A stretch of 17,050 nucleotides of DNA from SpSt-77 sp049972045 (GTDB lineage Bacteria; Chloroflexota; Anaerolineae; B4-G1; DUEL01). Where the stretch lies: assembly GCA_049972045.1 (NCBI GenBank), contig JBMFKS010000065.1, positions 1-17,050 of the forward strand, written 5' to 3'. The position numbers and the translations under genes are program-made. Below the pieces are notes generated by a model, which searched no databases, was not told the origin of the DNA, and saw only the letters and a list, made by a program, of their open reading frames with translations. Positions 1-4,795 of the stretch are shown here, one piece after another (the stretch's first letter is position 1; each line of letters begins with the position of its first letter).

Positions 1-258
1 CGACGAACCCGCCACCTGGCCCGCAAGATAGAACGGGTGGAAGGGGCTGTCTACTGGGTGGGAACGGTTTACAACTTTTGCACCTACCACGATGCGCTTC
101 GGCAGCCGTTCTACATCGTTTATTGGCACCGACCGGTTCGCCATTGGGTAGAGCGGACGCCGGCGATGGCTGCCGGACTGACGGATCACCGCTGGACGGT
201 ATTGGAACGATTGAGCTATAAAGTGCCCCCGCCCTTGCTTCAGAGAGCAAGAGAGTGA
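1..258 (+). pseudogene. C-terminal end of a DDE transposase (IS1-like), cut by the window edge
   Basis: Frame 1 is open from the first base to a TGA at 256-258 and encodes about 85 residues beginning RRTRHLARKIERVEG. The segments VGTVYNFCTYHDALR and TPAMAAGLTDHRWTV resemble the C-terminal end of IS1-like transposases common in Chloroflexota genomes; this is recognised from memory of the family. The catalytic core would lie to the left of the window, so I cannot say whether the gene is intact upstream. The GTG at 37 is internal and unlikely to be a start. The insertion end should lie just after the stop, between 259 and 288, but no terminal inverted repeat can be matched because the other end is missing. 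Confidence 0.7.
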
Positions 259-288
259 CCACGATTCAATGCACACCTACTGTAACAT

Positions 289-1080
289 TCATTGAGGGGC
301 AAAATCCAGCAGGACGACCCGGGTGCCGTCTACGGGGAGGACGCGCAGCGGGGTCGCGTAGGTCTGGGTCAGTTTCTCGGTGGTAAGCACTTCGGCGACG
401 GGGCCCTGGTGCAGGATGCGCCCGGCCCGCATCAGGATGCAGGCATCCGCCACCGCCAGCGCGGTATCGGGGTCGTGGGTGGTGAAGAGAACCGTCTGGC
501 CCTGCGCAGCCAGGCTGCGTAATAGCGCCAGGATGCGCCGCTTGTTGGCCAGGTCCAGGTGGGCCGTCGGCTCGTCCAGGAGCAGGATGGGGGCCTCCTG
601 GGCGACGGCGCGGGCGATGAGGACCAACTGGTGCTCGCCGCCGCTCAGGGCGGAGACGCTCCGGTCGGCCAGGTCGGCGATCCCCAGTCGCTCCAGGGCC
701 TGCCGGGCGGCCCGAACGTCCTTGGGGCCGGGCATCTGCAGAAAGTCCAGATGCGGGGTCCGGCCCAGGAGGACGTATTCCAGGACGCGGAACTCAAAGG
801 GGATGTGCTCCCGCTGGGGGACCAGGGCGATCTGACGGCTCAAACTCTGGCGGGAATGCGCGGAGAGGGGGCGCCCGCCGACCCGAATTTTCCCCTGCCG
901 GGGAGGGTAGAGCCCCAGAATCAGGTGCAGGAGGGTGCTCTTCCCGGCACCGTTCGGCCCCAGCACGGCGTTGACGGTGCCCGGATGCACCTCCAGGGAG
1001 ATGTCCTGAAGGACATCCCGCGCCCCGTTCGGATAAGCGAACCAGACGTGGTGCAGAGACAGGATGGGTTGACGGTCCAT
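289..1080 (-). CDS. ABC transporter ATP-binding protein, FecE/BtuD type (iron-siderophore/heme/B12 import)
   Basis: This is the cytoplasmic ATPase of a metal-chelate importer and powers the adjacent permease. Counting from ATG at 1080 it has 263 residues. The Walker A motif GPNGAGKST is near residue 42, the Q-loop is in ALVPQREHIPF, the signature is LSGGEHQLVLIARA, and Walker B is ILLLDEPTAHLD, followed by the H-loop in FTTHDPD. The signature reads LSGGE followed by HQ where LSGGQ/E-RQ is usual, a mild variant. The frame extends upstream to a GTG at 1113, but those codons lie inside a palindromic repeat, so ATG 1080 is preferred. No clear Shine-Dalgarno precedes it. The gene follows the permease after 70 bases. 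The substrate (Fe-siderophore, heme or corrinoid) cannot be decided from sequence alone. Confidence 0.93.
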   Translation of the reverse strand: MDRQPILSLHHVWFAYPNGARDVLQDISLEVHPGTVNAVLGPNGAGKSTLLHLILGLYPPRQGKIRVGGRPLSAHSRQSLSRQIALVPQREHIPFEFRVLEYVLLGRTPHLDFLQMPGPKDVRAARQALERLGIADLADRSVSALSGGEHQLVLIARAVAQEAPILLLDEPTAHLDLANKRRILALLRSLAAQGQTVLFTTHDPDTALAVADACILMRAGRILHQGPVAEVLTTEKLTQTYATPLRVLPVDGTRVVLLDFAPQ

Positions 1081-1093
1081 GATTTTACTTTTA

Positions 1094-1150
1094 TCACAGA
1101 GACACGAAGGCACGAAGTTGAATTTCTTCGTGTCTTTGTGTCTTCGCGGT
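1094..1150. repeat. Palindromic CACGAAG-type intergenic repeat
   Basis: The left arm at 1095-1117 (CACAGAGACACGAAGG followed by CACGAAG) is an imperfect inverted copy of the right arm at 1126-1146 (CTTCGTGTCTTTGTGTCTTCG); 17 of 21 positions pair, around a loop of about 8 bases. It fills the gap between the permease stop and the ATPase start of the importer operon. Related palindromes occur at 12520-12548 and 16661-16770, so this is a dispersed family. Confidence 0.8.
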
Positions 1151-2137
1151 TTACCGGACCCCGAAGCGGGTCAGGATGACCAGAAAGGCCGCTGCGCCGG
1201 CCAGGGAAGTGAGGATGCCCAGGGGGACCTCTCCGGCGCTGATGGTGCGGGCCAGATCGTCGCAGAGCAGGACGAAGAGGCCGCCCAGGAGCAGGGAAGC
1301 CGGCAGCGCGCGGCGGGCGTCCGCGCCGACCATCCGCCGGGCCAGATGGGGGACGATGAGCCCCACCCAGCCGACGGTCCCGGCCAGGGAGACGACAGCA
1401 GCGGTGGCCCCAACAGCGGCCAGCAGGAGAAGGGCCCGCTCCCGCCTCGGCGCCGCGCCCAGCGAGAAGGCTGTCTCCTCTTCCAACGAGAGCACGTTCA
1501 GCCGCCAGCGGGCCAGGAAGAGCACCGCCAGCCCTGAAACGGTCAGCGGCAGGATGGGCAGGAAGTTCTGCCAGCGGGTGCTCCACAGGCCGCCCAGCAG
1601 CCAGAAAGTGATCTCCGGCAGTTGCGTCAGCGGGTCGGCCAGGTACTTGAGCAGGCCGACCCCGGCGGAGAAGAGGGCCGAAACGGCGATCCCGGCCAGG
1701 ACCATGCGCAGAATCCAGCCGCCGTAGCGGAGCCGTCCGGCCAGGAAGTACGTCAGCCAGAGGCCCAGCAGGGCAAAGGTGGCGGCGCTGGCCTGGACCG
1801 CCAGAGGGGAGCGGCCCAAGTACAGAATGGAGAAGGCCGCGCCGAAGGCGGCCCCCTGAGAAACGCCCAGGAAGCCCGGCTCCACCAGCGGGTTGCGGAA
1901 GAGCATCTGGAGCGTCAGCCCGCTGACGGAGAGGGCCGCGCCGACCAGGACCGCCGCGGTCACCCGGGGAAGCCGGAGGTTCCAGAGCAACTGCGCGGCC
2001 AGCGGGTCGGCCTGCAGGCCCCCCGGCGAGAGCCACCCCGGCCGGGGGTAGCGCCCGAAGAAAACGGAGAGAGCCGCCGTGGTCAGAAGCGCCAGCAGCA
2101 GGAGGGCGAATCCGGTCCGGCGGGAGCGCAGGCTCAC
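1151..2137 (-). CDS. FecCD-family ABC transporter permease (iron-siderophore/heme/B12)
   Basis: This is an integral membrane permease of the BtuC/FecCD family; two copies form the channel that receives substrate from the binding lipoprotein. The GTG at 2137 overlaps the TGA of the upstream gene as GTGA and gives 328 residues, the usual family length. The longer open frame to 2320 overlaps the upstream gene and begins with low-complexity, non-family sequence. Family marks are LRLPRVTAAVLVGAALSVSG near the first third, FRNPLVEPGFLGVSQGAAFG, and GTVGWVGLIVPHLARRMVG, the cytoplasmic coupling loop that contacts the ATPase. About ten hydrophobic helices are visible. The GTGA overlap implies translational coupling to the lipoprotein gene. 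Ends with TAA at 1151-1153. Confidence 0.94.
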   Translation of the reverse strand: MSLRSRRTGFALLLLALLTTAALSVFFGRYPRPGWLSPGGLQADPLAAQLLWNLRLPRVTAAVLVGAALSVSGLTLQMLFRNPLVEPGFLGVSQGAAFGAAFSILYLGRSPLAVQASAATFALLGLWLTYFLAGRLRYGGWILRMVLAGIAVSALFSAGVGLLKYLADPLTQLPEITFWLLGGLWSTRWQNFLPILPLTVSGLAVLFLARWRLNVLSLEEETAFSLGAAPRRERALLLLAAVGATAAVVSLAGTVGWVGLIVPHLARRMVGADARRALPASLLLGGLFVLLCDDLARTISAGEVPLGILTSLAGAAAFLVILTRFGVR

Positions 2138-3276
2138 GGGAGCGACCCCCTGAGCAGCGGCCGCAACCGGCCCTCTATGGCCCCGTCGTCCAGACGGTAC
2201 AGGGTCCGGTAGAATGTCGTGAACTCCTGGAGGATGTCCAGGTCGGCGAAGCGGTCCGGATGGATGTGGGACGCCAGCCATTGCAGGCCCAGAATCCAGC
2301 GGGTATCGGGCTGATCCCAACTGTAGGTGTCTTTGGGGAAGGCAAAGACCTGCCCGGATTGCACCGCCTTCAGGTTCCGGGCGACGGGGTCGGCCTGGAG
2401 CTCTTCTACAGCCTGCCGCGGGTCACCGAAGTAGTCAATCACGTAAACCTGGTCGGGGTCCCAGGCCGCGATTGGCTCCAGGGTGACAATCGTCCACCCG
2501 CTGCCCTGCACCTCTGTCCAGACCGGACGTCCGCCGCTCATCTGGACCAGCAAGGTCTGCATCCAGGCGGCCGGGGGGACGGAGTAGGCTGTCTCGCCGC
2601 CTTTGGCCGAATGCTGAAGGATCAGCACCCGGGGCTTCTGGTCGTCGGGGATGTCGGCCACCCGCTGCCGGACCCGCTCCACCCGTTCCTGATAGAACGA
2701 AATGACCTCTTCGGCCCGCGCGTCGTTGCCCAGGAGATGGCCCAGGGCGCGCAGTTCGGTGAAATACTGCTCCGGTGTCTCCAGGGAGACGTAGAAGACG
2801 GGGATGCCCAGGGCTTCTATGGGCGCGCCCAGTTTCTCGCGCAGGTAACTTTTCAGGATGACCAGGTCGGGCTGGGCGGCGGCAATCTGTTCCGGGCCGG
2901 CCTCGGCGCCCAGCGTTTGCTTGGCGGCGGCGTTCGGGTCCACGATGGGCAGAAAGTCCCCGCCCTGGCCAGTCGCGCCAACGGCGGCCAGCCGCTGGGG
3001 GCCCTCCGGGAAGAGATACAGCGCGTCCACAATCATAATCGTCGCCTTGCCTGCGACGACGATGCGCGAGGGCGGTGCAGGCAGGGTTACCTCCCGGCCC
3101 AGTGCATCGGTCACGATCAGGGACGAGGGGGTGGGGGAGGGCTCCAGCGTGGGGACCGCTGTTGCCGTTGGAATGGGCTGAGACGTCGGCGGGGCGGGGG
3201 TGGTAGGAGTGGGCGCCCCTCGGCCGCACGCAGTGAGCAGCAGGAGGGCCAACAGGATGGTGAGCGTCCGCTTCAT
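2134..3276 (-). CDS. ABC transporter substrate-binding lipoprotein (Peripla_BP_2 / BtuF-FhuD-like)
   Basis: This is the extracytoplasmic binding protein of the importer, 380 residues. It starts with a lipoprotein signal, MKRTLTILLALLLLTAC, with the lipobox cysteine at residue 17. A Thr/Pro-rich linker (about residues 20-50) is typical of surface-tethered binding proteins. The chelate-binding fold follows from about residue 70: RIVVAGKATIM, then AAAQPDLVILKSY, then a long helix around residues 200-215, and the late segment SWDQPDTRWILGLQWLA common in iron-chelate binding proteins. A strong ribosome binding site, GGAGGAAACG, directly precedes ATG 3276. It is first in the operon and overlaps the permease by four bases. 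The ligand is not determined; no B12 riboswitch was recognised upstream. Confidence 0.93.
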   Translation of the reverse strand: MKRTLTILLALLLLTACGRGAPTPTTPAPPTSQPIPTATAVPTLEPSPTPSSLIVTDALGREVTLPAPPSRIVVAGKATIMIVDALYLFPEGPQRLAAVGATGQGGDFLPIVDPNAAAKQTLGAEAGPEQIAAAQPDLVILKSYLREKLGAPIEALGIPVFYVSLETPEQYFTELRALGHLLGNDARAEEVISFYQERVERVRQRVADIPDDQKPRVLILQHSAKGGETAYSVPPAAWMQTLLVQMSGGRPVWTEVQGSGWTIVTLEPIAAWDPDQVYVIDYFGDPRQAVEELQADPVARNLKAVQSGQVFAFPKDTYSWDQPDTRWILGLQWLASHIHPDRFADLDILQEFTTFYRTLYRLDDGAIEGRLRPLLRGSLP

Positions 3277-3605
3277 CGTTTCCTCCGGAAGGTCAGTAAT
3301 GGTTTGTCAACAGCAATTTTCGGCTTACGTCTCTGGCAATTCGTCCCAAGTCCAGCCCTCGGGCCGAAGGGCCACGCCCTCGGCCCGTGGCGCGGCGTGG
3401 CCGAAGGGGCTCGCCCCGAGGGGCCACTCGGGCCGAGGCCGTTCTCCATACCGGCACCCCGAAGCCGCCAGTTTCCACTTGGCTGACCAGTCGTCCGCGG
3501 TCCGTGATCTGTCGTCCGTGGTCGGTGGTCTGCCGTCCGTGGTCTGTGGTCCGTGGTCTGCCGTCCGTGGTCTGTGGTCCGTGGTCCGTGGTCTGCTGTC
3601 CGTGG
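3277..3605. other. Intergenic region between PadR gene and importer operon: GC hairpins and a 7-bp repeat array
   Basis: No convincing gene lies in these 329 bases. The part nearest the lipoprotein gene is less GC-rich and has a minus-strand TTGACA at 3310-3305 but no matching -10 at proper distance. Bases about 3358-3440 form dense GC palindromes, for example GGCCACGCC at 3370-3378 with its exact complement GGCGTGGCC at 3394-3402. Bases 3493-3618 are the 7-bp repeat array described separately. Long open frames here arise from repeat composition. Confidence 0.75.
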
Positions 3606-3624
3606 TCATTGGTCGGTGGTCAGG
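3493..3624. repeat. 7-bp tandem repeat array (GTCYGTG), 18 units
   Basis: Eighteen consecutive heptamers run in register from 3493 to 3618, mostly GTCCGTG, GTCTGTG and GTCTGCC, with a partial unit to 3624. Unit 17 (GTCATTG, 3605-3611) contains the complement of the PadR stop codon, so the array runs into the last codons of that gene. A shorter array of the same unit follows another stop codon at 11308-11345. Confidence 0.9.
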
Positions 3625-4136
3625 CTCTCCAGCCACTCCAGCGCGGCCCGGGTCTGGCGGCGGCGCAGGTCCAGCACCAGCCGGTGGAAGGCGGTGGGGT
3701 CGGTGCGGGCGTGTTGCGCGTCCAGTTGGGCCAGGCGAGCCGAAAGGAGCGCCCGCTGTGCCTCCACCAGTTCTGTCCAGCCCTCCCGGCCCAGTGCGCG
3801 CAGGAAATAGAGTTTGGCAAGAAACTCGGTCCGGATGTCCCGCACGGCAGGCACGGGGCGGCGGACCCAGTCCAGGAACGCTTCCTGCCCCGCCGGAGTA
3901 ATGGCGTAGATTTTGCGTGGGGGACGGTCCACCTGAGGGATGAGGGTGGATTGGACCTGCCCCGCCCGCTCCAGGTCCCGAAGCGCGTTGTAGAGGTGTC
4001 CCATGCCGACCTGCCAGACCAGCCCCAGTTCCCGCGCGATGCGGTGATGGAGGTCGTAGCCATGGGCCGGGCCGGACATCAGGAAGCCCAGGGCGACTTT
4101 ATCCAGCGGCAGGGATGGTCGGGTTGATATGCTCAT
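3606..4136 (-). CDS. PadR-family transcriptional regulator
   Basis: This is a 176-residue DNA-binding regulator. The N-terminal winged helix shows the PadR signature: LDKVALGFLMSGPAHGYDLH (residues 11-30), then VGMGHLYNALRDLERAG around residues 43-59, and a wing ending in RKIYAITPAGQEAFLDWV. A C-terminal helical dimerisation region (about 100-170) follows. ATG 4136 is chosen because the longer frame to 4259 runs through the promoter and has no family similarity. The transcript start implied by the promoter gives a leader of roughly 28 bases without a clear Shine-Dalgarno. The last residues, TTDQ, are encoded by repeat DNA of the 7-bp array. PadR proteins usually repress a nearby transporter or stress gene; the importer operon 330 bases downstream is a possible target, but this is inference. 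Confidence 0.92.
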   Translation of the reverse strand: MSISTRPSLPLDKVALGFLMSGPAHGYDLHHRIARELGLVWQVGMGHLYNALRDLERAGQVQSTLIPQVDRPPRKIYAITPAGQEAFLDWVRRPVPAVRDIRTEFLAKLYFLRALGREGWTELVEAQRALLSARLAQLDAQHARTDPTAFHRLVLDLRRRQTRAALEWLESLTTDQ

Positions 4137-4144
4137 TAGATGAA

Positions 4145-4161
4145 TATTCACAAAGTGAATA
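4145..4161. promoter_or_regulatory. Palindromic operator for the PadR-family gene
   Basis: TATTCACAAAGTGAATA is a perfect 17-bp palindrome with a single central base. An overlapping palindrome TGAATATTCA at 4141-4150 adds a third half-site. It covers the expected transcript start and leader of the PadR gene, which suggests negative autoregulation. Binding by this particular protein is inferred. Confidence 0.65.
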
Positions 4162-4170
4162 ACCGGAGAA

Positions 4171-4199
4171 ATTATACACCCGGTGAGGGAAATTGTCAA
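4171..4199 (-). promoter_or_regulatory. Consensus sigma-70-type promoter of the PadR-family gene
   Basis: On the minus strand a perfect -35 TTGACA (4199-4194) is followed after exactly 17 bases by a perfect -10 TATAAT (4176-4171). The expected start of transcription is near 4164, next to the palindromic operator. A full consensus promoter with an operator at the start point fits a tightly repressed gene. Confidence 0.85.
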
Positions 4200-4267
4200 G
4201 GTCTTCTCTGCCGCCGGCACCCCAGAAGGCCGATTTTCCCTCGGCGCCCCCGACTTCAACTTCCGGC

Positions 4268-4295
4268 TTGCCTGCTACCTGAAATGTGGTAAAAT
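4268..4295 (+). promoter_or_regulatory. Promoter of rpsO
   Basis: A -35 TTGCCT (4268-4273) and -10 TAAAAT (4290-4295) are separated by 16 bases, and the -10 is extended by TGG just before it. Transcription would start near 4302, giving a leader of about 60 bases before rpsO. Confidence 0.6.
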
Positions 4296-4308
4296 ACTTC
4301 TGGAAACC

Positions 4309-4350
4309 GGCGGGGCCGAGCATCCCCGCCGATGCTTGAGCGCAGGAGGG
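4309..4350 (+). promoter_or_regulatory. Structured rpsO leader, candidate S15 autoregulatory RNA
   Basis: GGCGGGG (4309-4315) pairs exactly with CCCCGCC (4324-4330). The loop contains AGCAT (4319-4323), which pairs exactly with ATGCT (4332-4336). The two pairings together would make an H-type pseudoknot if the outer pairs of the first stem open; otherwise they are alternatives. The structure ends eight bases before the AGGAGGG Shine-Dalgarno at 4344-4350. S15 is known in several bacteria to repress its own mRNA through differing leader structures; its action here is inferred. Confidence 0.5.
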
Positions 4351-4361
4351 AGAAAAACCGT

Positions 4362-4631
4362 ATGCCGTTGAGTAAGAGCGAGAAGCAACAGATTATTCGC
4401 GAGTACGGCCGTTCGCCCCAGGACACCGGCTCGCCGGAGGTCCAGATCGCCATTCTCACCCATCGGATCAACCAGTTGACGGAGCACTTGAAGGTCCACA
4501 AGCACGACGAGCACTCCCGGCGGGGGTTGCTCCGGATGGTGGGCAAGCGGCGCCGTCACCTGACCTATCTGAGCCGCAAGGACCCCGAGCGCTACAAAGA
4601 GGTCGTCCGCCGACTGGGCCTGCGCAAGTAA
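4362..4631 (+). CDS. rpsO: 30S ribosomal protein S15
   Basis: S15 binds 16S rRNA at a three-way junction and nucleates assembly of the platform of the small subunit. The 89-residue product has the full family length, with TGSPEVQIAILTHRINQLTE (residues 24-43), HDEHSRRGLLRMVGKRRRHL and the C-terminal DPERYKEVVRRLGLRK. ATG 4362 follows AGGAGGG at 4344-4350 with a somewhat long spacer; the upstream in-frame start at 4332 lies in the leader structure and adds non-family residues. It is the first gene of the plus-strand cluster and is followed by pnp, the usual arrangement. Confidence 0.98.
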   Translation: MPLSKSEKQQIIREYGRSPQDTGSPEVQIAILTHRINQLTEHLKVHKHDEHSRRGLLRMVGKRRRHLTYLSRKDPERYKEVVRRLGLRK

Positions 4632-4644
4632 ATGGGAGATCGTG

Positions 4645-4681
4645 GGGTTGGGGCGAGCGGCTTTGCCGCCCGCCCCAACCC
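4645..4681 (+). terminator. Strong GC hairpin after rpsO (attenuator or RNA-stabilising stem)
   Basis: Bases 4645-4661 and 4665-4681 form a 17-position stem with one mismatch (A4656 against C4670) and a three-base TTT loop. No run of T follows (TGAAAAGC), so a classical intrinsic terminator is unlikely. It begins 13 bases after the rpsO stop and could protect the rpsO 3' end or reduce read-through into pnp. Confidence 0.55.
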
Positions 4682-4703
4682 TGAAAAGCACCGGAGTCCG
4701 GCA

Positions 4704-4790
4704 GGAGGTTCGGAATTGGGACATGTCTCGCTGTCTTGCCGCGGGCCATGTCCCAGTTTCTAACCTCCATGCGGGCTCCGGGCATGGAGG
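4704..4790 (+). promoter_or_regulatory. Two mutually exclusive hairpins in the pnp leader
   Basis: Structure A: 4704-4725 pairs with 4747-4768 over 22 positions with one mismatch (C4711/T4761) and two G-U pairs, loop 21 bases. Structure B: CCTCCATGC (4764-4772) pairs perfectly with GCATGGAGG (4782-4790), loop 9 bases, covering the pnp Shine-Dalgarno. Both need CCTCC at 4764-4768, so they cannot coexist. Structure A is a good RNase III-type duplex and leaves the ribosome binding site free; B hides it. The arrangement parallels E. coli pnp autoregulation, where RNase III cuts a leader duplex and PNPase removes one arm. Confidence 0.65.
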
Positions 4791-4795
4791 AGGTA

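Noticed and set aside
259..288. Terminal inverted repeat of the left-edge transposon
   Set aside because: The partner end is outside the window, and no target duplication can be identified.
921..2036. 371-codon minus-strand frame across permease and ATPase
   Set aside because: Out-of-frame Gly/Pro/Arg-rich translation of the same DNA that encodes FecCD permease motifs in another frame.
3305..3310. Minus-strand TTGACA near the lipoprotein gene as a promoter
   Set aside because: The place for a -10 at 16-18 bases falls on the ribosome binding site and has no TATAAT-like sequence.
3277..3492. Possible cobalamin riboswitch before the importer operon
   Set aside because: I could not find a recognisable B12-box; the leader consists of GC palindromes. 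A covariance-model search would settle it.
3325..3636. Open frames through the 7-bp array (Thr-Asp-Arg/Pro-rich peptides)
   Set aside because: The heptamer keeps several frames free of stops; peptides are repeat translation with no ribosome binding site.
4645..4681. Rho-independent terminator ending rpsO
   Set aside because: The stem is very strong but is followed by TGAAAAGC and not a T-run, so full termination before pnp is doubtful; kept only as a hairpin.
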